From Eubacteriales bacterium (GTDB lineage: Bacteria; Bacillota; Clostridia; Acetivibrionales; JANLFN01): 41,345 bases of DNA. Positions 33,991 through 41,345 of this stretch are shown here, in pieces. A program made the translations under genes and the position numbers. The notes under the pieces were generated by a model. The model made no database searches and had not been told where the DNA came from. It saw nothing but the letters and a program-made list of their open reading frames with translations. The stretch spans positions 1 through 41,345 of the forward strand of contig JANLFN010000021.1 in NCBI GenBank assembly GCA_024655885.1. Direction: 5' to 3'. Each line of letters begins with the position of its first letter. Position 1 is the first letter of the stretch.

Positions 33991-35013
33991 ATGTCGGATA
34001 AAAGGTTGGGAACACAGACCATAAAACTGGAGAATCCCCCCAGCATTGTTGCTACGGCGTCCATCGTAGGGCCCAAGGAAGGCCAGGGGCCTTTGAAGCT
34101 GTATTTTGATGAGATTATCGAGGATGAGCTGTGGGGGGAAAAAAGCTGGGAAAAAGCGGAGAGCAAGCTCATGAGGGAAACTCTCGCCAAAATCTTAAGC
34201 AAGGCGGGAAAATCCCCGGGAGAAATCAACTATATTATAGCGGGGGATTTATTAAACCAGTGCATAGCGGCCAACTTCGGACTGCGGGAATCAGAGATCC
34301 CTTTTTTAGGCATCTTTGGGGCCTGCTCCACCATAGGCGAGGCCATGGGCATCGGAGCCATGCTCATTGACGGGGGCTTTGCGGATCATGTAGTCTCCAT
34401 TACCTCCAGCCATTTTTGTTCGGCGGAAAAACAGTTCCGCTTTCCACTGGAACTGGGATCTCAAAGACCCCCTACGGCCCAGTGGACGGTGACCGGCGCC
34501 GGAGGGGTACTGCTTTCAAAGCAGGGAACCGGCCCCTATATAACCCACGTGACCATAGGCAAAATTGTGGACCTGGGAATCAAGGATTCAAACAACATGG
34601 GGGCGGCCATGGCACCTGCCGCGGCGGATACCATTCTCAGGCACTTTAAGGATACGGGCTTGAGCCCCGACAGCTATGACCTGATCCTGACGGGCGACCT
34701 GGGCAGCCTGGGAAAGAGAATCTGTGCCGAAATGCTTGAGGCCCAGGGATATCCTATCCTCGACCACTACAATGACTGCGGGCTGATGATTTTCGACCGT
34801 GAGAAGCAGGACCCCCATTCGGGGGGAAGCGGGTGCGGCTGTTCGGCGACCGCCTTCGCAGGCTTTGTATACGCCGAGATGACCAAGGGAAGCCTGAAGA
34901 ACGTCCTGTTTGTCCCTACGGGAGCGCTGCTGAGCCCTACAAGCACCCAGCAGGGGGAATCCATACCCTGTATTGCGCATGCGGTAAGTATAAGCACATC
35001 GATCTCAAGCTGA
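33991..35013 (+). CDS. spoVAD: SpoVA protein SpoVAD
   Basis: 340 residues, thiolase-like fold without the catalytic cysteine set. It binds dipicolinic acid on the membrane surface and is needed for its uptake into the forespore. Marker segments: GSLGKRICAEMLEAQG, SHFCSAEKQFRFPLELGSQR and YNDCGLMIFD. Lies between spoVAC and spoVAEb as in other spore formers. Confidence 0.95.
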   Translation: MSDKRLGTQTIKLENPPSIVATASIVGPKEGQGPLKLYFDEIIEDELWGEKSWEKAESKLMRETLAKILSKAGKSPGEINYIIAGDLLNQCIAANFGLRESEIPFLGIFGACSTIGEAMGIGAMLIDGGFADHVVSITSSHFCSAEKQFRFPLELGSQRPPTAQWTVTGAGGVLLSKQGTGPYITHVTIGKIVDLGIKDSNNMGAAMAPAAADTILRHFKDTGLSPDSYDLILTGDLGSLGKRICAEMLEAQGYPILDHYNDCGLMIFDREKQDPHSGGSGCGCSATAFAGFVYAEMTKGSLKNVLFVPTGALLSPTSTQQGESIPCIAHAVSISTSISS

Positions 35014-35027
35014 AGGAGGGTGGTTTC

Positions 35028-35399
35028 ATGCAAAGTACGTTTATGACATACCTGGGAGCTTTTATTGTAGGAGGAACCCTGTGCGCCGCCGGCCAGGTAC
35101 TCATTGACAAAACAAAGCTGACGGTAGCCAGAATCCTTGTTATCTTTGTTACCGCAGGAGCAGTATTGACGGCGCTGGGAGTCTATCAAAAAATTGTGGA
35201 TATCGGCGGGGCCGGTGCCACAATCCCTTTGACGGGGTTCGGCTACAGCCTCGCCAGGGGCGCTTTCAGAGATGTGGACCAATACGGGCTGCTGGGCGCC
35301 TTTACGGGAGGAGTCAAGGCTACGGCCGCAGGCATTACCGCGGCCATATTTTTCGGATATACGATATCCGTGGCTTTTACACCCAAGGCCAAAAGATAG
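35028..35399 (+). CDS. spoVAEb: SpoVA protein SpoVAEb
   Basis: 123 residues from ATG 35028 (GAAGGAGGG upstream). Membrane protein resembling SpoVAC: FIVGGTLCAAGQVLIDKTKLTVARILV, then GAGATIPLTGFGYSLARGAFRDV. Part of the dipicolinic acid channel. The frame is open further upstream, but only antisense-like sequence of spoVAD is found there. Confidence 0.94.
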   Translation: MQSTFMTYLGAFIVGGTLCAAGQVLIDKTKLTVARILVIFVTAGAVLTALGVYQKIVDIGGAGATIPLTGFGYSLARGAFRDVDQYGLLGAFTGGVKATAAGITAAIFFGYTISVAFTPKAKR

Positions 35400-35441
35400 A
35401 AATATACCCTAAGTTGCATTGCTTGAGGGGAGAATCGGATA

Positions 35442-36010
35442 TGGATAAACACAAGGTGATACTGGTAACCGACGGAGACGTGGTTGCCCGGAAAGCGGTG
35501 GAGGCTGCCGCAAAAAATATCGGCGGAAGGTGCATTTCCATGTCCGCCGGGAATCCCACCGTCTTAACGGGGGAGGCGATTGTAGGACTGATCAGGGAGG
35601 CCCCCAACGACCCGGTGGTTGTAATGGTGGATGACCGGGGGGTCAAAGGCATGGGCAGGGGGGAGAAGGCCATGGAGAGGATAATGGAGGATGACAGCGT
35701 TGAAGTGCTGGGCGTGGTGGCTGTTTCATCCAACGGAAAGGACTGCAGCGGCCTGGACGTGACCTGCTCCATAACCAAGGAGGGCAGGGTCATCGAGGGC
35801 TCGGTGGATAAATACGGAAATGAGACGGGGTCAGACCGGATCTGCGGGGATACCCTGAGCGTCCTGAAAAAGAAGAAGGGCATTGTGATCGTGGGCATCG
35901 GAGACCCGGGGAAAATGGATTTCAACGATGAAATCCACAAGGGGGCCCCCATAACCACTAAAGCCCTCCGGGAAGTGATGAAAAGGAGCGGCATGAATGC
36001 GGCCCATTGA
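35442..36010 (+). CDS. spoVAEa: SpoVA protein SpoVAEa
   Basis: 189 residues from ATG 35442 (GAGGGGAGA upstream). Soluble protein of the SpoVAE family: KVILVTDGDVVARKAVEAAAKNIGGRCIS, VVMVDDRGVKGMGRGEKAME, IVGIGDPGKMDFND. It follows spoVAEb after 42 bases. The precise role in spores is not known. Confidence 0.93.
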
Positions 36011-36022
36011 AGAGGAGAATCT

Positions 36023-36118
36023 ATGAAGCGCAAAAATGAATTTACAGCGGAGCAATTCTTGGGGGAGCGTGTACGCCTTGGAAGATTTCCGGGACAAAAC
36101 TGTTTTGCCGAAATGTAA
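36023..36118 (+). pseudogene. Truncated small gene behind spoVAEa
   Basis: 31 residues, MKRKNEFTAEQFLGERVRLGRF..., with a good AGAGGAGA ribosome site 12 bases after spoVAEa. The beginning looks like a real gene start, but it stops after 31 codons and then the sequence becomes AT-rich debris. Probably the 5' end of a gene cut by rearrangement. Confidence 0.35.
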
Positions 36119-36267
36119 AATCATTTTTGCGGCACCCATAGAGTGAAATTTCGATAGAAGATTTGCCCATTTCGATAAAATAAAATCATTCCCAATATTT
36201 CAAAAAATGATATAAAATTATCCCAAAATGAACATTTTTGTAATTAAGGAAACTGCGTGTCCTTGTC

Positions 36268-36489
36268 CATATCCGCTACTATGACCCAAAGACCGCCCGG
36301 TTCCTGACTGAGGATACGTATGGAGGGACTGCTTATGACCCGTTGAGTTTAAACCTCTATACTTACTGTCATAATGAACCGGTGTTATGTTTTTTACGAG
36401 GTGCATTTGGAAAACATTGTAAACAGCAACAAATCGGTATAACAAATAAAAAGGCCACATTCAAATCACTTAGAACGTGGTCTTTATTG
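36268..36489 (+). pseudogene. RHS-repeat core fragment
   Basis: About 73 residues: HIRYYDPKTARFLTEDTYGG...LNLYTYCHNEP is the RHS-associated core motif of large secreted YD-repeat proteins. No start codon, no upstream repeats, and the end diverges after the core. A relic. Confidence 0.75.
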
Positions 36490-36792
36490 TGACCAAGTTT
36501 CATTTTCCGACAAAACTATACCCAGGCCTGACGCCTTTTCTCTAATAGCCTTTTATTTCAAATTCTCCTTCATATAACCCGTTTATCACATAAACATTGT
36601 CTGCTTAGTGCATTCATGTTTAGATAAAGACAAAACACATCTTATGGGGTATCTTTTCCTAAAAATACTAGTAATTATTAAATTCTAATATTAATTCTGT
36701 TATGGGTTTTATCTATCTCCTTTATTCCTTGTAGTTGCGAATCCTCTTTTTTATCATTAATAAATGATATTGTGCCCTGAATGGTTGAATTA

Positions 36793-37065
36793 TTATCTAC
36801 GACAGTTTTTTGAAATATTATCAGTTTCTTGGTTTTTATTTTCATTATTTTTACTTTTTGTTTGTGCTGCTTCTTTTACTTGCTTTTGTGAAGTTTGAAG
36901 TATTTCCCCCGCTTTTCTATCCAGCATTTGTTCTTTCAATTCTGTTTTTTGAAGCTCTGCCCTCTTTGCCTTGGACTCACCGCCTCTTGCTTCATCTAAT
37001 TTAATTTCTATCCTTAAAACATTACTTTTTCTATTAAGGCTGTTTTTGGTATTATTCACAATCAT
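36793..37065 (-). CDS. Hypothetical charged coiled-coil-like protein
   Basis: 90 residues, rich in Lys, Glu, Gln and Asn: LRIEIKLDEARGGESKAKRAELQKTELKEQM... No ribosome site or family recognised. It lies within RHS debris. It could be the end of a lost gene or a chance frame in AT-rich DNA. Confidence 0.25.
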   Translation of the reverse strand: MIVNNTKNSLNRKSNVLRIEIKLDEARGGESKAKRAELQKTELKEQMLDRKAGEILQTSQKQVKEAAQTKSKNNENKNQETDNISKNCRR

Positions 37066-37170
37066 AGCCTGGGAATATGAAGCACTTGCTTAGACCAAGT
37101 GAGATATATCTGTTAAATTAACAGGATGTGCTACCTGTACAACGGTCACGGGGACGGCAGAGCGTGTAAA

Positions 37171-37207
37171 AAGGGGTTCAGGGAGTCGAAGCCCTCCTGA
37201 ACCCCTT
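37171..37207 (-). terminator. Terminator of the ABC ATPase gene
   Basis: AAGGGGTTCAGG (37171-37182) and CCTGAACCCCTT (37196-37207) form a perfect 12-base stem. Read on the minus strand it is followed by TTTTT, so it ends transcription from the gene at 37315-38019. Confidence 0.85.
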
Positions 37208-37314
37208 GGTTATGGTTAAATACGCCTTTCAAACATGATCTGCGGATGCATTGGTCCTATGCATGATTTTCCGAAAACCCCGGGAACACTTGTATCACGG
37301 CTCCCAGGTATGCC

Positions 37315-38019
37315 TCATGATGCCGACGACATTTCCTCGTTTACTTCATTAAGCTCATCTGAAATGATCTCTCCATCCTGAATTCTGATTATTCTTTTCG
37401 CCTGCTGGGCAATATTCATATCATGGGTTATAAGAATAATGGTCTTTCCGAGGGTATGGAGCTGCTGAAAGGTCTTGAGGACTTCTATCCCCGTCTTACT
37501 GTCAAGGGCTCCCGTGGGCTCGTCTGCCAGAATAACGGAGGGATTGGTCACCAGGGCTCTTGCTATGGATACTCTCTGCTGCTGACCGCCGGAGAGCTCT
37601 GAAGGCTTATGAGAAATACGGTCTTCGAGGCCGACTTTTTTGAGGGCTTCAAGCACCCGGGCCTTGCGTTCACCTGTGCCGGTGCCCATATAGATCAACG
37701 GTAATTCCACGTTCTCAAAAACATTGAGCTTGGGCAGCAAATTGTACTTCTGAAATACAAATCCGATTTTTGAATTCCTGATCTCGGCCAATTCATCATC
37801 GCTGCAGTGGCTTACATTTTTGTTATCCAGGATGTATTCGCCCGAAGTAGGGGTATCCAGGCAGCCAAGCATGTTCATCAGCGTAGACTTGCCCGAACCG
37901 GACGGGCCCACGATGGCAACAAACTCTTTAGCTTCTATGTAAAGGGAAACATCTCTCAATGCATATAGCTTGTTATTGCCCATTTCATAAACTTTGGTCA
38001 TGTTTCTTATGTCTATCAT
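37315..38019 (-). CDS. ABC transporter ATP-binding protein (MacB/LolD type)
   Basis: 234 residues. Walker A GPSGSGKS, Q loop FQKYNLLP, signature LSGGQQQR, Walker B VILADEPTGALD, H loop ITHD. The sequence class is that of MacB/FtsE-like exporters of peptides or lipoproteins, which need a separate FtsX-type permease. No permease is found on either side, so it is orphaned or works with one elsewhere. The ribosome site AAGGAG on the minus strand sits 9 bases before ATG 38019. Confidence 0.92.
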   Translation of the reverse strand: MIDIRNMTKVYEMGNNKLYALRDVSLYIEAKEFVAIVGPSGSGKSTLMNMLGCLDTPTSGEYILDNKNVSHCSDDELAEIRNSKIGFVFQKYNLLPKLNVFENVELPLIYMGTGTGERKARVLEALKKVGLEDRISHKPSELSGGQQQRVSIARALVTNPSVILADEPTGALDSKTGIEVLKTFQQLHTLGKTIILITHDMNIAQQAKRIIRIQDGEIISDELNEVNEEMSSAS

Positions 38020-38121
38020 GCGATCGCTCCTTAAAGTGATTTTATTATTAAGGGAGTATAACCATTTTTTGTGACAATACTTTGTAGTTTTTGTTAATAA
38101 ATTATTAATAAAAGGACTATG

Positions 38122-38301
38122 AAGGGGAAACAGCAGTGATTATACTGATCAGATAAATAAGCAGGTACAGGCGGGTAAAATAACACGGGAAGATGCAGAT
38201 AAAGCTCCAACGGAATATAAAGCAGAGATCGGTGAGTGGGATGGAACCGGATACCCTATGTTTATGGGCATGGGGGGAATTTGCTCCAAGAGAACGGCTA
38301 C
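38122..38301 (+). pseudogene. Fragment of a secreted/RHS-type protein C-terminus
   Basis: An open frame of about 60 codons without a start: DYTDQINKQVQAGKITREDADKAP... The DYxxxINxxVxAG pattern is seen near the ends of clostridial RHS and cell-wall proteins. Placed between the orphan ABC gene and the secreted pair. Relic. Confidence 0.35.
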
Positions 38302-38398
38302 ATAAAATGTGCAATAAATTACCATACTAATTAAACGTAAAATAGTTTAAAATGCTGGTAGCGAGTTTTGTAGTATTGCAAAAAGCATAGGGAAAAAT

Positions 38399-39430
38399 AT
38401 GAGAAGAACGTTAAAGATCACTGTGTTTTTTACCATAATATTTCTTTTAATGGATTATGGCCGCGTATCCTATACCACTAACAGCGGTGGGGTGGTTGTG
38501 GGCCAGACCAGGGTGACTTTTCAGGCGGATAAGGACAGCGGCCTTAAAGTACCGGTCACAATAAAAAACACAAGTGATGAGGAAATGGCGGTATCAGTAA
38601 AAAAAGCGGACTTTGAAATTGATAATAACGGTGTGTTCCAGGTAAGGGAGCCCGGATCTACGGCAAACTCGGCCTTTGACTATATCGTCTGCGAGGAGTC
38701 GGAATTTAAAATGCCGGCCAATTCCACGAAGGTCATTGAGATTTCCCTGGCAAAAGACAAAGCCTATGCTTTGCCCGAATACAATTCCGCAATTTTGGTA
38801 AAATACGCTCCTGTGAGCATGGTGCAAAGTGAGGCCCAGGTGAAAACCTACATCCAGACTCCCATCATTGTTACCGTCAATCCGGGGAGTCTGGTAAAAG
38901 TTGACTTTGACACGTCGGTGCCTCCCATAAGCTTAAGCAGGATTGGCTTTAGCAGGATCATGAACTCCGGCGGGGAGAAAACACTTGCTTTCTATTTCAA
39001 AAACTCAGGGGTCATTACCATTCAGCCCAATTTAACTGCCGCGGTTTCCGGCTTAATATCAGGTGAAAACGTCAGCATCCCCTATGGAGCTACGGGAATA
39101 CCGCCCGGCACCAACAAGGAGTACAGCTTTAAATTCAAACCTGCAGGCTGGTTTGACATCTATACGGTCAGGCTCAATTATGATTATGGCTACGGGGGAA
39201 AGAAATTCAGCGACTATAAGGCGGTATCCTTTGTGGTGGTGTCCTATCGTGTTTTAATAGGTATTGTGCTGATATGCATCGGGATCCTTGCTCAAATAAG
39301 GATCAACAGGAAAAGAAACAGGCTGCTGAAGCAGCTTCTAGCAGAAAAGGAAGCGGTGGAGGGGAAAAATACTATAAGGGCGGAAGAAGAGCCTGGCAAT
39401 ACGGACACAGAGAAAAGTGAGGAAGAGTAA
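38399..39430 (+). CDS. Secreted membrane-anchored protein with Ig-like domains (DUF916-like)
   Basis: 343 residues. A signal/anchor helix lies at about 5-20. Residues 35-160 form a beta-sandwich with KVPVTIKNTSDEEMAVSV and NSTKVIEISL, as in pilus-chaperone-like and DUF916/WxL-associated domains. A second beta domain (about 170-280) precedes a C-terminal membrane helix (RVLIGIVLICIGILAQI) and a basic-then-acidic tail inside the cell. So the bulk faces outward. Forms a pair with the smaller secreted protein 61 bases downstream, which it may hold or assemble (inference). Ribosome site weak (AGGGA). Confidence 0.65.
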   Translation: MRRTLKITVFFTIIFLLMDYGRVSYTTNSGGVVVGQTRVTFQADKDSGLKVPVTIKNTSDEEMAVSVKKADFEIDNNGVFQVREPGSTANSAFDYIVCEESEFKMPANSTKVIEISLAKDKAYALPEYNSAILVKYAPVSMVQSEAQVKTYIQTPIIVTVNPGSLVKVDFDTSVPPISLSRIGFSRIMNSGGEKTLAFYFKNSGVITIQPNLTAAVSGLISGENVSIPYGATGIPPGTNKEYSFKFKPAGWFDIYTVRLNYDYGYGGKKFSDYKAVSFVVVSYRVLIGIVLICIGILAQIRINRKRNRLLKQLLAEKEAVEGKNTIRAEEEPGNTDTEKSEEE

Positions 39431-39491
39431 CTTCCGGGTTTCCATATTTTATGGATGCTCGGAATATATATTAATAAGGGGGAAGAGCAAA

Positions 39492-39959
39492 ATGTTCAGG
39501 AAAGGAAAAGTTATATCTGTAGTTATTGTGCTGGTAGGTGTAATGCTGATATTGTCGGCCACGGTGTTTGGCCAGAGCATCAGCTTTAGTATTCCCGGTT
39601 TTCACACCATGAACATGCAGGCGGATGCGTTGAGCTTTGGATCCATAACACCCGGTGTTGCAGTTTCACCCACCGGAAATCCTAAAACAACCATTTCGGT
39701 ATCGGCCAATACCACATGGCATGTGTATTTGTCCGGCACCGATTTTACAAACGGAAGTGCGACAATTCCGATCAGCAGCTTGCAGTTTAAGGTTGGAAAC
39801 GGCAGCTTTAATCCGGTGGGGAACAACAATACGCCTGTAATCAACGGTACCGGCAGTTTAACGTCACCGGTCTCCATTTCATACCAGCTGTTTGTGCAAA
39901 ACGGCATATACCCTGCGGGCTCTTATACTTCAAACCTGACTTATACAATTACCGACTAA
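39492..39959 (+). CDS. Small secreted beta-sandwich protein
   Basis: 155 residues from ATG 39492 (AAGGGGGAAGAG upstream); a longer frame from 39417 lacks a ribosome site. Signal peptide of about 28 residues (VISVVIVLVGVMLILSATVFGQS). The mature part has alternating strands: LSFGSITPGVAVSPTGNP, TTISVSANTTWHVYLSGTDF, and the end YPAGSYTSNLTYTITD. This resembles WxL/DUF4402 or spore-coat-U-like subunits, without the WxL motif. Rich in Ser, Thr, Asn and Gly, no cysteine. Likely a surface subunit partnered with the protein at 38399. Confidence 0.6.
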   Translation: MFRKGKVISVVIVLVGVMLILSATVFGQSISFSIPGFHTMNMQADALSFGSITPGVAVSPTGNPKTTISVSANTTWHVYLSGTDFTNGSATIPISSLQFKVGNGSFNPVGNNNTPVINGTGSLTSPVSISYQLFVQNGIYPAGSYTSNLTYTITD

Positions 39960-40013
39960 GGAAAGGGCTTGCTTTATTCGAAGCGGAAAAGTTGAGAGAT
40001 TGACTAAAAGTCC

Positions 40014-40042
40014 AAAGGCATCCTGAAATCCAGGATGCCTTT
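40014..40042. terminator. Bidirectional terminator between convergent genes
   Basis: AAAGGCATCCTG and CAGGATGCCTTT form a perfect 12-base stem with a 5-base loop, halfway between the stops at 39959 (+) and 40074 (-). Confidence 0.8.
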
Positions 40043-40073
40043 GGGGTATTCATGGGGCATGTTTTCTGCCGTT

Positions 40074-41201
40074 TTATTTGCCCAGGCAGGCAGCAACCAC
40101 AGCTTCCATGTTTTCCGGTTTGGCATTGGGCGGTATGCAGCAGCCGGCGGACATGATGAATCCTTCGGGACCAATTTCATTGATTAACGTAGTGGCATAT
40201 TTATATACCTCATCCTTAGTCCCGATAGATAGTAGCGCAGGAGGAATATCTCCGGTGATGCACATTCTGTCTCCAAGCACTTCTTTTATTTTGAAGATGT
40301 TGGTCAAGCCGTCCGGATCAAAAATACATTTTGCCTTTGGAAATTCGGTGAAGTATTTCAGCCTTGATTCCCAATTTGAATCCAGATGGAACCAGGTGCG
40401 GGATCCGCATTCTATGATGGTATTTGTTGTTACTTGCGTCGTCGGCCATACGAACCGTTCAAAGGCTTTCTCTGAGATGTAGTCTCCGCTCGCCCTTGCA
40501 CCGCCGCTAAAGACCGCATGAATGCCTCCGGCCTGCAGTTGCTTCTTTAAAGTTGCCACATTTTCATCCGTAATTACCTTAATAACTGCTTCCAATTTTT
40601 CAGGTATTTTACGCATATCCCTGGCTATATTGACCAAGCCGCGTCCTCCCACCAGCATATTAAAAGGAGTTGTGGCCGACGGACCTCCATTCAGTATGAG
40701 AACGACGCCGGCTTCTGTGCGTTCCGCCGTTGCGCGGTCCCTGACGCTCAAAAATTCCTTCAAGTCATCCCTGGAGTAGCCCAGTCTTCCAAAAATGTAT
40801 TCATCAAACCAGGGAGCCCATCCTTTATCGAGAATGGCATCATAATCTTCTACCGTCATAGCGGCTATCTCATCTACCTGCCACAGGGAATCCTCCTTTA
40901 ACTCCCGTCCGGGAACCTTGGTTTTGGCAAGGGTTATCATCCCTGACATTTTCGGATTGACGGCAGAGCTCGACACGCCGTCAATCTCTCCGCCGCCCAG
41001 CTTCAGGATGCCTTCCAGAACGGTGTGGGCCGCCCAATCCGGCCGCCTGACGAAATCCGCCGCCACAGCCTTGGGATCCCCGTACTTGAGAAGGGCAATA
41101 TCTCCGTTTGCGCAAATCGGTGTTCTGTCGGGTTTTTCCAAGTTAAATGCAGTTTCAATTCTTTTCAGATGTTCATTGTATAATTCTTGACCAGTCTTCA
41201 T
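40074..41201 (-). CDS. Uroporphyrinogen decarboxylase-family corrinoid methyltransferase
   Basis: 375 residues. The fold is that of MtaA/CmuA-type methyltransferases rather than true HemE. Visible are LEKPDRTPICANGD at the start, LNGGPSATTPFNMLVGGRGL in the middle, WFHLDSNWESRLKYF, and the C-terminal GFIMSAGCCIPPNAKPENMEAV whose cysteines fit a zinc site. Such enzymes move a methyl group from a corrinoid protein to a thiol or folate. The gene for the corrinoid protein precedes it by 4 bases, confirming the setting. The methyl donor cannot be told from sequence. Confidence 0.88.
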   Translation of the reverse strand: MKTGQELYNEHLKRIETAFNLEKPDRTPICANGDIALLKYGDPKAVAADFVRRPDWAAHTVLEGILKLGGGEIDGVSSSAVNPKMSGMITLAKTKVPGRELKEDSLWQVDEIAAMTVEDYDAILDKGWAPWFDEYIFGRLGYSRDDLKEFLSVRDRATAERTEAGVVLILNGGPSATTPFNMLVGGRGLVNIARDMRKIPEKLEAVIKVITDENVATLKKQLQAGGIHAVFSGGARASGDYISEKAFERFVWPTTQVTTNTIIECGSRTWFHLDSNWESRLKYFTEFPKAKCIFDPDGLTNIFKIKEVLGDRMCITGDIPPALLSIGTKDEVYKYATTLINEIGPEGFIMSAGCCIPPNAKPENMEAVVAACLGK

Positions 41202-41205
41202 AGGA

Positions 41206-41345
41206 TTACACCCCCATATATTTTTTTGAATACTCTACGGTTTCCTGTGCGTTCTTGCACACGTGGTCGGCGCCTACGTACCTGCAGGTAGCCTCGTCCA
41301 CGGGGCCTCCGCCGATGAGGACCTTCACGTCCTTGCGCAGGCCTT
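41206..41345 (-). CDS. Corrinoid (B12-binding) protein, 3' end only
   Basis: The last 45 residues read GLRKDVKVLIGGGPVDEATC, then GADHVCKNAQETVEYSKKYMGV. This is the C-terminal end of a Rossmann-type B12-binding domain as in MtbC/MtaC-like proteins; the DxHxxG motif would lie outside the window. Cut by the window edge. Confidence 0.85.
   Translation of the reverse strand, partial: GLRKDVKVLIGGGPVDEATCRYVGADHVCKNAQETVEYSKKYMGV

Larger units (their letters stand above)
36490..37314. other. Debris region without a convincing intact gene
   Basis: AT-rich. It contains the motif CYLYNGHGD (37126-37155), a piece of an RHS/YD repeat. It also has a 90-codon minus-strand frame (37065-36793, charged and glutamine-rich, no ribosome site), listed separately. 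RHS pieces are in the wrong order (core before repeat), so this is scrambled remains. Confidence 0.5.

Overview
The window looks like chromosome from a spore-forming, anaerobic member of the Clostridia. It carries the forespore genes spoIIAA-spoIIAB-sigF and spoVAC-D-Eb-Ea, a hybrid-cluster protein (hcp), a membrane pyrophosphatase, and a corrinoid-methyltransferase pair. Codon and base use is moderately GC-rich in the housekeeping part and AT-rich in the accessory part. The CRISPR repeat ends in GAATTGAAAC, like the type I-B repeats I remember from the Clostridium (Acetivibrio) thermocellum group. The species itself is inferred, not seen.

Layout. (1) 1-15,020 is an accessory region built around a complete type I-B CRISPR-Cas system. 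It holds cas6 (164-889); a ruined array region with a split IS630 element and a Phd/RelE toxin-antitoxin pair (968-3931); cas8-cas7-cas5-cas3-cas4-cas1-cas2 (4253-11678); a one-spacer array with a HigBA pair behind it (11659-12773); and the main seven-repeat array (13161-13593), interrupted by a defective IS66 element (13618-15016). The CRISPR leader is present three times (968, 11659, 12976). The third copy still carries the last 20 bases of cas2, so the leader region was duplicated around the higBA module. (2) 15,089-23,607 holds hcp, gltX, glnS, two tRNA-Gly genes and hppA, each with readable promoters and/or terminators. (3) 23,630-31,102 is a PHP-murB-rapZ-yvcK-(glycogen debranching enzyme)-whiA-HPr/Crh block, the clostridial form of the Bacillus yvcJKL-crh operon. 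(4) 31,229-36,118 holds the sporulation genes: the anti-sigma/sigma-F switch, then the SpoVA dipicolinic-acid channel genes, with an unlisted 45-residue membrane peptide in front of spoVAC. (5) 36,119-38,398 is a debris field with RHS-repeat fragments, plus an orphan ABC ATPase on the minus strand. (6) 38,399-39,959 holds two secreted beta-rich proteins. (7) 40,074-41,345 (minus) holds a uroporphyrinogen-decarboxylase-like methyltransferase and the 3' end of its corrinoid protein.

How it works together. The cas genes supply crRNA processing (Cas6), the Cascade complex (Cas8-7-5), target destruction (Cas3) and adaptation (Cas4-1-2). The array next to the best leader (13161) is probably the one that still acquires spacers. 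Both toxin-antitoxin pairs lie inside CRISPR leader/array territory, which is the most unusual large-scale feature. The yvcK block links cell-wall precursor supply (MurB, RapZ, YvcK), glycogen breakdown and a regulatory HPr whose phosphorylatable His15 is replaced by Asp. SpoIIAA/AB/SigF switch on forespore transcription, and the SpoVA genes behind them load dipicolinic acid into the spore.

Strongest leads: the circularly permuted IS630/toxin-antitoxin insertion in the array between cas6 and cas8; degenerate repeats just upstream of the cas8 promoter that could be a CRISPR-like regulatory RNA; toxin-antitoxin modules bracketed by duplicated CRISPR leaders; the Asp15 HPr; and the two-gene secreted system at 38.4-40 kb.
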